DNA of 60,098 nucleotides. Source: Candidatus Abyssobacteria bacterium SURF_17. Lineage in GTDB: Bacteria > Abyssobacteria > SURF-5. Positions within the stretch are counted from its first letter, which is position 1. Each line of letters begins with the position of its first letter. The stretch spans positions 1 through 60,098 of the forward strand of contig QZKI01000125.1 in assembly GCA_003598055.1 (NCBI GenBank). The letters are read 5' to 3'. The translations under genes and the position numbers were made by a program. Shown here piece by piece: positions 42,402 to 51,559 of the stretch. The notes beneath the pieces are model-generated. The model was not told the origin of the DNA. It made no database searches and worked only from the letters and a program-made list of their open reading frames with translations.

Positions 42402-42524
42402 GACTGTCCCGCAAATGCGATTCTGCGAGCGCAGCATGCTACGCCCCTACAAGAAACGGGGATTTTGGGGAGCTGTGTAGGCACAGCGCCGTGCCCCTAG
42501 TCAATCCCCAATTGTGGGACAGTC
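42402..42524. repeat. Nested palindromic element, copy 3
   Basis: The outer arms are GACTGTCCCGCAA (42402-42414) and TTGTGGGACAGTC (42512-42524), an inverted repeat with one mismatch. Inside are a GAGCGCAGCATGCTACGCCCC unit and a GGCACAGCGCCGTGCCC unit with a linker homologous to that at 581-704. It lies between the small gene and the DUF362 gene. Confidence 0.8.
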
Positions 42525-42602
42525 ACCTTTCCTCTTTTGACCTCGTTGGAGTATTGTGATTCGCGCAAGCCGCAGAAGTCAAGCGCGGGCGCGAGAGTTG
42601 GC

Positions 42603-43682
42603 TCAGACGTTCACGGTCGGCGCGTCGATTCTGTTCGCGTCGGCATTACCGAGGCCACGGTCGGCAGCAGAAGCGAGCCATCGCGGATAGCGTCCGATTT
42701 CCGCGAGCGGACGCAGTCCCACCTCAATTCGCCTTTCATCGATGATGCGTATTCCAATCGTGTCGAGCGCCACGGGGTCGCAGGAAAGGAGCAGCCCCGA
42801 GTATTGCCATGCGAAAGCAGGGTTGTAACCCGGCCCGCCGTTACAGCCGGCTCGTGTCGCATCACAGACCACGAGCTTTGTCTTAGCCTTGATATCTTCG
42901 AGCGAATTCAGGTCGGCGATAGAGGGGTCGCACCCTTTCGCATGATGGCTGCCGGGATTGTGAAACGAGCCGTAGTGGTTTTTCATCGCGATTGAGACGC
43001 CCGCGCCGCCGTGGTCTTTCAAGATCGGGACGTTGATGAGTGCGGTGATTTCTCGCGTCAATATCTTACTCAGCCGGCCGTTGAAACTCCGGTGTACTGC
43101 CGCTTTTTCCTCGTAGCCGAGGGCATCGGTTCCGTAGCATTTTGCGCCGGCCCCGTCCGCATTGATTTTGTAGCCGACAGCCGCCAACTCTCGGTTCGTC
43201 CTATCCCAGATTATGATGTTTTCAGCCGAAATAGGAACTTTTTGCAGTTCCGAGACGATGGCCGCGACCACCTGAGGACGAGTCGACAGGTTGGGACCCG
43301 CAATGCAGTTCACCTTTATTCCGACCACGTCCTTGGGTGTGAAGAGAGCGCGCCATGCCTGCATCGCATCTTCAACACCGAAAAGGGTTTTCATGCCAGC
43401 ATCAAGCGTCGCTGCAACCTCTGCTTCCTGCAAAGACCCGTTTGCCGCAAAGAGGTCACTGCTTCGTGCAATCACCACGCGGCTTCGGTCATTCGGTAGG
43501 CCCGGTAGCCTCGGTTCCGATGACGGTGCGGCAGCCAACATATGTGCAACGTGCTTTCCTCCCGCGGCAAGCGCCACAAGGCCGGCGCCAGTGCCTGCCG
43601 CGTAAGAGAGGAACTTTCTGCGATTGATGGGGTTTCCCTGCTTATGCCGGCTTTCTGCATCGATACTGCCTTCTACGTGCAT
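42603..43682 (-). CDS. DUF362 protein with Tat signal
   Basis: The 359-residue protein begins with a twin-arginine signal (NRRKFLSYAAGTGAGLVALAAGG), so it should be exported folded by Tat. The body holds VVIARSSD, FTPKDVVGIKVNCIAG and VPILKDHGGAGVSIAMKN, hallmarks of the DUF362 domain. Some DUF362 proteins carry ferredoxin clusters or act in sulfate-reducer electron chains. Here I see no ferredoxin Cys repeat. The start at 43682 has GGAGAG directly before. A TTG at 43694 is an alternative. Confidence 0.8.
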   Translation of the reverse strand: MHVEGSIDAESRHKQGNPINRRKFLSYAAGTGAGLVALAAGGKHVAHMLAAAPSSEPRLPGLPNDRSRVVIARSSDLFAANGSLQEAEVAATLDAGMKTLFGVEDAMQAWRALFTPKDVVGIKVNCIAGPNLSTRPQVVAAIVSELQKVPISAENIIIWDRTNRELAAVGYKINADGAGAKCYGTDALGYEEKAAVHRSFNGRLSKILTREITALINVPILKDHGGAGVSIAMKNHYGSFHNPGSHHAKGCDPSIADLNSLEDIKAKTKLVVCDATRAGCNGGPGYNPAFAWQYSGLLLSCDPVALDTIGIRIIDERRIEVGLRPLAEIGRYPRWLASAADRGLGNADANRIDAPTVNV

Positions 43683-43900
43683 AATTCTCTCCAATTGTTA
43701 CAGTTTCGGGATGACATAAGATAGGAATGGTTCTTATCTAATGAAAAGGATGTCACGCCCGGGCGTTTCTGGCAAGGGCCTGCCGGCAGGTTGCGGATAG
43801 GATCTCTTCGAAGGCTATCCGGCGCCTGACAGTTCCTTGCTCAAATCGAGGAGCACACTTGTCAGGTGATTAAAGGGACACTATTTCCGCGGCAAGGTAT

Positions 43901-43929
43901 TTGACACACTCTGGTAGCTGTGTTAGAAT
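43901..43929 (+). promoter_or_regulatory. Strong sigma70-type promoter of the TMTC-like gene
   Basis: A perfect TTGACA at 43901-43906, 17-base spacer, TAGAAT at 43924-43929 with TGT upstream. It shares the CTGTGTTAGAAT core with the que operon promoter (9309-9337). The predicted transcript start near 43936 rules out the TTG/ATG starts before that point and supports the ATG at 43962. Confidence 0.75.
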
Positions 43930-43961
43930 CCTGCGCGCGGAAGGCCCGATCGTGTCAATAC

Positions 43962-45752
43962 ATGCCGAGAAGAATGCACAGAACGCTTACGAGCGTATTC
44001 CTGATCTTTTTGCTCTGCCTCGCCGTCTATCTGAACTCATTCAGTACATCACTTCACTTTGACGATTTTTTTGCAATCACGGGGAACGCCGCCGTTCGGG
44101 ATATCACCGATGTGGGGCAGATATTCAGGGTTTTCCCGGGCAGATTCCTCCTTATGTTTTCGTTCGCAGTGAATTATGCAATTCACGGAGCTGACCCCAC
44201 CGGGTATCATGTCGCCAACTTCCTGTTCCATCTCATTAATGCGGTACTCCTTTACTTCATAACCTTCATGCTCATGGTGGCATCTCGAACGACACAAGAT
44301 GATGAGATGTTCGGCCATGTTCCTTTGATTGTGGCGCTGCTTTTTGCAATTCATCCGATCCTGACCGAATCGGTCACCTACATTAGCGGGCGAACATCAT
44401 CTCTGGCCGCCGTCTTCTTTCTGCTTTCGCTCCTGTTATACATGGGATCTGTTATGGACCAAAGAGGCGATGGTTCTCGCGAAAAGAGCATGTTTGTCCG
44501 CACTTTTCTCTATTCGGGCTCGCTGCTCGTTTTCTTCCTCTCGTTGTGGGTGAAGGAATCGAATGTTACGATTCCGGCAATCCTGTTGATTCTCGACTTT
44601 TGCTTTGTTGAGGAAAGCAGGTGGAACAAACTGAAGAACTCTTTGAAGAGAGTGTTTCCGTTCTTTGTTGTCGTTGCGGCGATATTGCTTTGGAGAAGGA
44701 TGTACATCGGAGCCGTGGGGGAGCCACGCGCCATTCGCGGTACTGCTGAGAACGTGTACACGCAAATGCAGGTGATTATCTCATATCTCCGCCTTGTCCT
44801 TATTCCGGTGGGCCAGAATATTGACCACGATTACCCCCTGTCACAATCACTTTTCGAGCCAAAGACGCTTCTGTCCGTCATATTTCTTTTCGTGCTCGCG
44901 CTCACGGCGATTCTCCGCCTGAACAAGAATAAAGTCATATCCTTCGGGATTCTGTGGTGGCTAATAACATTAGCGCCCACGTCGTCCGTCATCCCTCTCT
45001 GGGACATCATGAGCGAACGGTGGATATACCTCTCTTCCATCGGAATTCTGCTTGTAGGTGCGGCATTTCTCCGCGAAGTGTATGCGTTGGCTCCTCAGGT
45101 CTCGTTTCGAAGAAGACTCGCAAACGGAGCGGTAATAGCCATCATTCTTGCCCTTTCAGCCCTGACGATTACTCGAAACTCGGTGTGGAAGACCGAATAC
45201 ACGTTGTGGACGGATGCCGTCCAGAAGTCTCCGGATAAGGCTCGGCCTCACACCAACCTTGGGATGGCGCTCGTCGAGAGAGGGGATCTGGAAGGCGCGG
45301 CGCGCGAGGTCGAAACCGCGCTTGCCCTCGACCCCCAGCTTCCCGAAGCTGCCTTCAGCCTGGCTTCCATCAACCTTTACAAGGGCAAGTATGACGAGAC
45401 GATTGCCGTGCTCAACGCAACATTTGCGCGGTTCCCCGATGATTCACAGGTGCCGGTGAGGATTGCCCATGCCTTTGCGAAGGCCCGATTCAATTTGGGG
45501 CTCGCATATTTCCACAAGGGAGAGTACTCACGAGCCATTGCGGAGTATGAATCGGCTCTCCGCCTGGCGCCGTATCTCCCCTGGACGCACAACAACCTCG
45601 GCGCTGCCTATGAAGCGCTTGGCGAATATGAACTGGCGATTGCAGAGTACGAAAAAGAGTTTGCTCTGAATCCCGGCTTTGTGCAGGCAAGACAGAATAT
45701 CGAAAATATTCGGAGAAGACTCAACGGTGGGAGTGGTGAGTCCGATGATTAA
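43962..45752 (+). CDS. TMTC-like multi-pass membrane protein with TPR tail
   Basis: This 596-residue protein starts with ten or more membrane helices that resemble GT-C glycosyltransferases (FDDFFAITGN near residue 40 fits the Asp-rich first loop of mannosyltransferases). About 160 residues of tetratricopeptide repeats follow at the C-terminus (RPHTNLGMALVERGDLEGAA, RFNLGLAYFHKGEYSRAIAEY). The layout matches TMTC/DUF1736-type proteins, which O-mannosylate target proteins in eukaryotes. Bacterial relatives have unproven targets. A dedicated promoter is visible upstream. Confidence 0.8.
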   Translation: MPRRMHRTLTSVFLIFLLCLAVYLNSFSTSLHFDDFFAITGNAAVRDITDVGQIFRVFPGRFLLMFSFAVNYAIHGADPTGYHVANFLFHLINAVLLYFITFMLMVASRTTQDDEMFGHVPLIVALLFAIHPILTESVTYISGRTSSLAAVFFLLSLLLYMGSVMDQRGDGSREKSMFVRTFLYSGSLLVFFLSLWVKESNVTIPAILLILDFCFVEESRWNKLKNSLKRVFPFFVVVAAILLWRRMYIGAVGEPRAIRGTAENVYTQMQVIISYLRLVLIPVGQNIDHDYPLSQSLFEPKTLLSVIFLFVLALTAILRLNKNKVISFGILWWLITLAPTSSVIPLWDIMSERWIYLSSIGILLVGAAFLREVYALAPQVSFRRRLANGAVIAIILALSALTITRNSVWKTEYTLWTDAVQKSPDKARPHTNLGMALVERGDLEGAAREVETALALDPQLPEAAFSLASINLYKGKYDETIAVLNATFARFPDDSQVPVRIAHAFAKARFNLGLAYFHKGEYSRAIAEYESALRLAPYLPWTHNNLGAAYEALGEYELAIAEYEKEFALNPGFVQARQNIENIRRRLNGGSGESDD

Positions 45753-45814
45753 GAGAGAGACGGTGGCAAGAGAGTTCGTGAGTGACTGATCGATTGCGGT
45801 ACGCGAGATATATC

Positions 45815-45835
45815 GGGCGACTCGCCGAGTCGCCC
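45815..45835. repeat. GGGCGACTC palindrome
   Basis: GGGCGACTC-GCC-GAGTCGCCC, the same form as at 11191-11211. It stands in the 145-base gap between the TMTC-like gene and an acyl-CoA synthetase gene. Confidence 0.7.
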
Positions 45836-45897
45836 CTACAAGTCTTTGGGGCTGTTTGCGATGAAGAAACCGCAGAAAAGAGTGAAGAGGGGGAACC

Positions 45898-47640
45898 GTG
45901 GAGCCAAGAACGTATCCTGAATTCAGCACTCACTACCCGCTGCTTCTCACGACGTTCATGAAGAGGCCTGTGCGCTTCTACCCGCAGGAAACAGGCGTGG
46001 TCTATAGGAATCCGGACTCGGGACAATACTACCGGTTCACATGGTCTGAATGGTATGAGAGGGTGTCGCGGCTTGCGGGTGCGCTCGGCAAGACCTTGGG
46101 AGTAAAATGCGGGAAACCGGGCGACAGAGTCGCCACCATGGCGTTCAATCACCACAGACATTTGGAGCTTTACTACGCGGTGCCCTGCACGGGAACGGTC
46201 CTGCATCCCATCAACGTCCGCCTATCTCTGGACCACATCGTCCATACGATAACCCATGCAGAGGACAAGGTCGTCTTTTTCGATGATTCTCTCCTGCCGA
46301 TGGTGGAGCGGATATACGAGAAGATAAAGCACACGGTTGAGAAGTTTGTGTATATGTCTGATGCGCCCGGCAGGCCGCAGACATCGATAGGGCCTCTGTA
46401 TGAATATGAGGAGTTGTTGGCGGGCCAGCCCCCGAGCTTCGCGTGGCCGAATCTGGATGAAGACACGCCGGCGACGCTCTGTTACACAACTGCGACCACG
46501 GGCATGCCGAAGGGGGTCATGTTTACCCACCGACAGCTTTACCTCTTTACGCTTCACACCATGCTGGGCCGGAGTTGGAATTCGGATCCCGCAAGCGTGC
46601 ATCTTGGCGAGTCTGCGGTTTCAATGATAAATACCCCCCTTTTCCACATACATGGGTGGGGAGCGCCGTACATGTGTGCTTTTGCCGCAAACAAGATGGT
46701 GCTGCCCGGCAGGTTCACTGTGGAAGGCTTCTGCGAGTTGACGCAAACCGAGAAGGTGACAACGTCGGGGCTCGTTCCCACGATGCTGGCAATGCTCGTT
46801 GAATACGAGGAGCTGGGCAAGTACGACCTGAGCAGCCTTAAAAACGTGAGCATCGGCGGAGCGGCTCTTCCGCTGGGATTGAGAAGCAAAGCGGAAAGGA
46901 TGATTCCTGGATTCAATCCCATCTCCGGATATGGGATGACCGAGACCGCTCCGACGACGATTGTGAGTTTCATCAAGAAGTCGCTCGCGCACCTGCCGAA
47001 GGAAAAGCTGGATGAAATCCGGGTCAAGACGGGCCTGCCGCTGCCGGGGCTCGAGGTGGAGGTGGTCGGTGAATCCGGGAGGTCTGTGCCCCGCGATAAT
47101 GAGACGATAGGTGAAATCGTCATCAGAGGTCCGTGGGTGATGGAGGAGTATCAGAAAGACCCGCAAAAGACGGCCGAGGCGTGGCGCGATGGCTGGTTTC
47201 ACACGGGCGATATGGCAAAGGTCGACGCAGAGAATTACGTCACCATCGTGGACAGAATGACGGATATGATTCGCAGCGGTTCAGAGATGGTACCGTGCGT
47301 TCTCCTTGAAAACCTCACGGCGACCGCCGATTTCATCCTCGAGGCGGTGTATGTCGGCGCCCCAGACCCGAAATGGGGTGAAAGGCCGTTTGCGATTGTG
47401 AAACTCGTTCCCGGCGCGGAAGAAGACGAGGAAGATATCATGAAATTCCTCGAAACCGAAGGCGTGGCAAAGGGGAAGATAACCAAGTGGATGCTTCCGG
47501 ACTACGTCCTCATCACAATTGAGATACCGAAGACGAGCGTCGGAAAGTTCGATAAGAGAACGATTAAGGTCAGGTTGGATGAATTTCTCGCAAAAGCACG
47601 GCGAATGCACGAGCCCCCGAAGTCGACCAAGCGACGCTGA
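45898..47640 (+). CDS. Acyl-CoA synthetase (AlkK-like medium/long chain)
   Basis: This 580-residue ANL-superfamily ligase has a phosphate loop that reads CYTTATTGMPKGVMFTHR (Thr-Ala-Thr-Thr-Gly, a variant of the usual Ser-Gly-Thr-Thr-Gly). YGMTETAPTTIV and WFHTGDMAKVD are also visible, and the catalytic Lys region is IPKTSVGKFDKRTIK. It is closest to medium-chain AlkK and fatty-acyl-CoA synthetases. The start is GTG, preceded by GAGGGGGAACC. Along with the CaiC-like enzyme, thioesterase and thiolase it suggests fatty or aromatic acid activation. The specific chain length is not predictable. Confidence 0.9.
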   Translation: MEPRTYPEFSTHYPLLLTTFMKRPVRFYPQETGVVYRNPDSGQYYRFTWSEWYERVSRLAGALGKTLGVKCGKPGDRVATMAFNHHRHLELYYAVPCTGTVLHPINVRLSLDHIVHTITHAEDKVVFFDDSLLPMVERIYEKIKHTVEKFVYMSDAPGRPQTSIGPLYEYEELLAGQPPSFAWPNLDEDTPATLCYTTATTGMPKGVMFTHRQLYLFTLHTMLGRSWNSDPASVHLGESAVSMINTPLFHIHGWGAPYMCAFAANKMVLPGRFTVEGFCELTQTEKVTTSGLVPTMLAMLVEYEELGKYDLSSLKNVSIGGAALPLGLRSKAERMIPGFNPISGYGMTETAPTTIVSFIKKSLAHLPKEKLDEIRVKTGLPLPGLEVEVVGESGRSVPRDNETIGEIVIRGPWVMEEYQKDPQKTAEAWRDGWFHTGDMAKVDAENYVTIVDRMTDMIRSGSEMVPCVLLENLTATADFILEAVYVGAPDPKWGERPFAIVKLVPGAEEDEEDIMKFLETEGVAKGKITKWMLPDYVLITIEIPKTSVGKFDKRTIKVRLDEFLAKARRMHEPPKSTKRR

Positions 47641-47744
47641 GAGACAAAGCAATCTCATGCAAGCATGATCTCTGCTACGCAGATGTTTGAAGGACACGCC
47701 TGCCTATCCCACGAACAATCTTTGCTCTCCCGATGGTCAGAAGC

Positions 47745-49250
47745 TCATGTCGTATAATACGCTCGGGCGAGCTCGGTAAGAAGTCTCACGCCGATGCCCG
47801 TTGCCCCCTTGGGACAATACGGCATAGCTTCCTTCGTCCATGCGGTCCCCGCGATGTCAAGATGCGCCCAGGGTGTATCGCCGACGAATTTCTTCAAGAA
47901 TAAGGCCGCCGTAATCGTCCCGGCCGGGCGGCCTCCGACGTTCTTCACGTCGGCGATATCGCTCTTGATCTGTTTTGCGTATTCGTCGTCAAGCGGGAGC
48001 CGCCAGACTTTTTCGGAAGTGACGCGAGACGCGACTTCTATCTTTTTCAGAAGTCCCTCGTCATTGCCCATGAGACCGCTGTTGACGTGTCCCAGCGCGA
48101 CCACACAGGCGCCCGTGAGGGTTGCAAGGTCGATTATGGCCGCGGGCTTATAGCGCGCGGCGTATGCGAGCGCGTCGCAGAGGATAAGGCGTCCCTCGGC
48201 GTCGGTGCTTATCACCTCGATGGTGATGCCCGACATCGAGCGGAGAACATCACCGGGTTTGTATGCGCCGCCGCCGGGGAGATTTTCCGTTGAAGGAATG
48301 ATGCCGACCAGGTTTATCGGGAGCTTGAGCTGTGCGGCGGCACATACGGCGCCGAGCACTGCCGCCCCGCCGGACATGTCGTCTTTCATTTCCTCCATGC
48401 CTTCCCATGGCTTGATGGATATTCCGCCGCTGTCGAACGTGATCGCCTTTCCGACGAGCACGAGCGGCCTGGCTGCGCCGCCGCCGTTGTGCTCGAGCAC
48501 GATCAGACGCGGCGGCTGATGGCTGCCCTGAGCAACCGCAAGGAACGCGCCCATGTTCAGTTTCTTGATGCCTTCGGGCATAATGATACTGCACTTGAAG
48601 CCGTGCTCCTTTGAGAGATCACGCGCGCGATTGGCGAGTTCGGTGGGCGTGAGCACGCCTGCGGGCTCGCTGACAAGGTCTCGTACATGAGACACTGCTT
48701 TGGCAATCTTTTCGCCTATGCCGGCGCCGCTTCGCAGCTCGCGACACCGAGCAGCATTCTTCTCAGGGAGAACGAGGGACTTGATTTCTTTTGCGTACTC
48801 CTTCACTACGTCTTTCTCGGTCTTGTATTTGCCGAAGCGGTAGAGCGCCAGCGTGGTCGCCTCGGCTATCGCCTGCCCGACATCGGATGGGGATGCTTCG
48901 GGAACCTCACACAGGTGTAACGATGACACAGCGTTCTTCAGTCCCTTGTTGCGTACGGCGACAGCGGCGGTTCCGCTGGCCTGTCTCAATTTTTCGATGG
49001 TGAACTCGGAATGCTTTCCCAAGCCTACCAGAAGCAGGCGCTCGCTCGGGAAACCTCCGAATGCATGGATGATGCTTGTGGAATTCAGTCTTGCTTCGAA
49101 TTCGCCGGAGGAAAGAAGCTTCGACACCTTCTTCCTGACCCTCTTATCCACCCGTTTTGCCATCTCGTCGAGCCCGTCCTCGTACACGCCAAGGATGAGC
49201 GCGTTTGAGCGTTCCTTCAGAATGTCACCATCCTTGAAAACGAGTTTCAT
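47745..49250 (-). CDS. pepA: Leucyl aminopeptidase (M17, PepA)
   Basis: This 501-residue zinc/manganese aminopeptidase releases N-terminal Leu and other residues, and family members also bind DNA in some bacteria. The C-terminal catalytic domain has VGKAITFDSGGISIKPWEGM, the DMSGGAAVLG loop and STDAEGRLILCDALAYA (usually NTDAEGRL), plus DIADVKNVGGR. All metal-binding Asp and Glu appear intact. It lies alone, divergent from gatB across a 364-base gap. Confidence 0.95.
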   Translation of the reverse strand: MKLVFKDGDILKERSNALILGVYEDGLDEMAKRVDKRVRKKVSKLLSSGEFEARLNSTSIIHAFGGFPSERLLLVGLGKHSEFTIEKLRQASGTAAVAVRNKGLKNAVSSLHLCEVPEASPSDVGQAIAEATTLALYRFGKYKTEKDVVKEYAKEIKSLVLPEKNAARCRELRSGAGIGEKIAKAVSHVRDLVSEPAGVLTPTELANRARDLSKEHGFKCSIIMPEGIKKLNMGAFLAVAQGSHQPPRLIVLEHNGGGAARPLVLVGKAITFDSGGISIKPWEGMEEMKDDMSGGAAVLGAVCAAAQLKLPINLVGIIPSTENLPGGGAYKPGDVLRSMSGITIEVISTDAEGRLILCDALAYAARYKPAAIIDLATLTGACVVALGHVNSGLMGNDEGLLKKIEVASRVTSEKVWRLPLDDEYAKQIKSDIADVKNVGGRPAGTITAALFLKKFVGDTPWAHLDIAGTAWTKEAMPYCPKGATGIGVRLLTELARAYYTT

Positions 49251-49434
49251 CCGATTGCTCCTTTCACCGCCTCTTCAGAACCGGGTTCTTCGTTGCCGTC
49301 TTCCCCATTTCAGCGACATCCACATGTAGTCACAAAGCCGTCTGAAATCTCATGATAGAATTCTATCACAACTGTTGCCGGGGCGTCACGGTGCGTGCTG
49401 CACGGTGGCGCTGAAGTCGGCTCTCATGAGCCGG

Positions 49435-49466
49435 TTGTAGGGGCGACCCGGTGGTCGCCCCTACAA
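49435..49466. repeat. Palindrome TTGTAGGGGCGACC...GGTCGCCCCTACAA
   Basis: Perfect 14-bp arms around a four-base loop, a further core variant (GACC) of the TTGTAGGGGCG-type palindromes found throughout the window. Confidence 0.8.
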
Positions 49467-49513
49467 CATGATGGGCTTCCCCAAAACAGCATTTATCGTG
49501 CAGTGAATTTGAG

Positions 49514-49542
49514 TTGGCAAAACGGGGCACATGTGTTATATT
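49514..49542 (+). promoter_or_regulatory. Promoter of gatB
   Basis: TTGGCA at 49514-49519, a 17-base spacer and TATATT at 49537-49542 with TGT before it. The gatB ATG is 73 bases downstream of the -10. Confidence 0.6.
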
Positions 49543-49614
49543 AATATGGACGAAGACACCCGAAAGGCTCGAGTGCGACAAACGGCGACACGAACGGAGA
49601 AGCAACTGGTTTAG

Positions 49615-51048
49615 ATGGAATACGAAGCAGTTATCGGACTCGAATTTCACGCCCAGCTTTCCACCCAATCGAAGATATTCTGCGAGTGTAGCACCAAATT
49701 TGGAGCAGAACCGAACACGCAGGTGTGTCCTGTTTGCACGGGTCTGCCAGGCGTGCTGCCCGTCCTCAATCGAAAAGTGGTTGAGAGCACGATCATGACC
49801 GGCCTCGCGCTCACCTGCGAAATAGCGAAGTATTGCAAGTTCGCGAGGAAGAACTACTTCTATCCCGACCTGCCGAAGAACTACCAAATTTCGCAGTACG
49901 AAGACCCCCTTGCGAAGAACGGAGTCATCGAGATTCCTATAGACGGCACGACCAAGCGCATCGGCATTACGCGCGTGCACATGGAGGAAGATGCGGGAAA
50001 GCTTATCCATCCCGAATCCGGACACGTCAGTTATGTGGATTTTAACCGGACCGGCGTGCCGCTCATGGAAATTGTGACCGAACCCGACATCCGGAGCCCC
50101 GAGGAAGCATACTCGACCGCACTCACGCTGAAGAGCATCCTTGAATACCTCGAAGTGAGCGACTGCAACATGGAAGAAGGGTCGCTGAGATGCGACGCGA
50201 ACATCTCGATACGGCCGAAGGGTGCGACGACGCTCGGCGTGAAGACCGAAGTAAAGAATATGAACTCGTTCAAGGCGGTTCAAAAGGCCTTGGAATACGA
50301 AGTGGCCCGTCAAGAGAAGGTGCTCGCGGAAGGCGGGATAATTGTACAGGAGACACGTCTGTGGGATGCGGACCGGGGCGTGACCCGCTCGATGCGCAGT
50401 AAGGAAGAAGCGCACGACTACCGTTATTTCCCCGAGCCCGACCTGATCCCGTTGATTGTAGATGATACCTGGATCAACGAAATCCGCGCGAGGCTCCCCG
50501 AGCTTCCTCATCAGCGCAAGCGCAGACTGCAGGAGGATTATGGGATTCCCGAATATGATGCGGGAGTTCTGACCGCTTCCAAATATACGGCTGATTTTTT
50601 TGAGCAGGCCGCCAGGCTCTATTCGGATGCGAAGTCGGTGAGCAATTGGGTTATGGGAGAGCTGCAGCGATACTTGAATCAGGAGGGCATCGAAATACAG
50701 CGATGCAAGGTGACACCGGAGAAACTTGCGGAACTGCTCAAACTGATAGATGACGGCGTGATAAGCGGCAAGATCGCGAAGGACGTTTTCGGTGAAATAT
50801 TCCGAACGGGCGAGCATCCTGCAGCCATCGTCAAGGCCAAGGGTCTCGTGCAAATTGCGGATGAGGATGCGCTCGTTCCGGTCGTTAACCGTGTGATAGA
50901 GGAGAATCCCGGTCCTGTCGCCGACTTTTTGAGCGGGAACGAGAGAACATTCGGTTTCCTGATGGGGCAAGCCATGAAGGCAACCAAGGGTAAGGCGAAC
51001 CCCAAGGCGCTCAACAAAATCTTGCGGGAGAGGCTGAAGAAACACTGA
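49615..51048 (+). CDS. gatB: Aspartyl/glutamyl-tRNA amidotransferase subunit B
   Basis: GatB phosphorylates and amidates Glu-tRNAGln or Asp-tRNAAsn, using ammonia from GatA, in organisms lacking the corresponding direct tRNA synthetases. The 477 residues show [13 protein letters not shown], the CECS...CPVCTGLPG zinc site, HMEEDAGK and the helical GatB/Yqey tail ([15 protein letters not shown]). gatC and gatA are not adjacent. rsfS follows after about 40 bases, so the two may share a transcript. Confidence 0.97.
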   Translation: MEYEAVIGLEFHAQLSTQSKIFCECSTKFGAEPNTQVCPVCTGLPGVLPVLNRKVVESTIMTGLALTCEIAKYCKFARKNYFYPDLPKNYQISQYEDPLAKNGVIEIPIDGTTKRIGITRVHMEEDAGKLIHPESGHVSYVDFNRTGVPLMEIVTEPDIRSPEEAYSTALTLKSILEYLEVSDCNMEEGSLRCDANISIRPKGATTLGVKTEVKNMNSFKAVQKALEYEVARQEKVLAEGGIIVQETRLWDADRGVTRSMRSKEEAHDYRYFPEPDLIPLIVDDTWINEIRARLPELPHQRKRRLQEDYGIPEYDAGVLTASKYTADFFEQAARLYSDAKSVSNWVMGELQRYLNQEGIEIQRCKVTPEKLAELLKLIDDGVISGKIAKDVFGEIFRTGEHPAAIVKAKGLVQIADEDALVPVVNRVIEENPGPVADFLSGNERTFGFLMGQAMKATKGKANPKALNKILRERLKKH

Positions 51049-51087
51049 TACGCCGCATTTGTTCAAAGCGGTTGAAGGGGTGTTGAT

Positions 51088-51471
51088 ATCACACCATTAG
51101 CGCTTGCGAAGAGAGCAGCCCAGATTGCCGATGGCAAGAAGGGGCGCGAAGTGCTCGTGCTGGATTTGAGAAAGCTCTCGAGTGTCACAGATTTCTTCGT
51201 TATCTGCGGGAGTGACTCCGCCATAGGAGTAAAGGCCATAGCCGAAGCAGTTCTCATGCAATTGAAGGAAGAAGGCGCGGTGGCAAACCATCTCGAGGGC
51301 CTGAGCGAGGGCGCGTGGATTCTGGCCGATTACGGTGATGTGGTCGTGCACGTTTTCCTCGAGCAGGTTCGCAGATACTACGACCTTGAATCCCTATGGG
51401 GAGACGCACCCCGAAAGAGCTTCAGGCCGAGGGCGCAAAAAGCCGGCACAAAAAGGCGGGTCAAGAAGTAA
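51088..51471 (+). CDS. rsfS: Ribosomal silencing factor RsfS, probable ATC start
   Basis: RsfS binds uL14 and blocks subunit joining during starvation. The frame translated from 51088 reads TPLALAKRAAQIADGKKGRE and then VLVLDLRKLSSVTDFFVICGSDS, the full family pattern including the first helix. There is no ATG, GTG, TTG or CTG between the in-frame stop at 51073-51075 and the GTG at 51151, and that GTG would remove the first helix. GAAGGGG at 51074-51080 lies seven bases before ATC (51088), so ATC is the most economical start. A base error creating this gap is the other explanation. The predicted product has 127 residues, close to the usual 110-130. Confidence 0.8.
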   Translation: MTPLALAKRAAQIADGKKGREVLVLDLRKLSSVTDFFVICGSDSAIGVKAIAEAVLMQLKEEGAVANHLEGLSEGAWILADYGDVVVHVFLEQVRRYYDLESLWGDAPRKSFRPRAQKAGTKRRVKK

Positions 51472-51559
51472 ACAGCGGCTTCGCGACTTTTCAGATGCAT
51501 CATCGTGGCTCGAACAATCCCCCTCTTTTCTTGGCACGTGCGAGGGCTCACCATAAGAG

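Larger units (their letters stand above)
49251..49614. other. Divergent region between pepA and gatB
   Basis: The gap holds the 32-bp palindrome at 49435-49466 and the gatB promoter at 49514-49542. The pepA promoter was not resolved. Confidence 0.5.

Noticed and set aside
49366-51066. Long antisense frame opposite gatB
   Set aside because: gatB is a clear family match on the plus strand, and the antisense frame has no recognisable motif.
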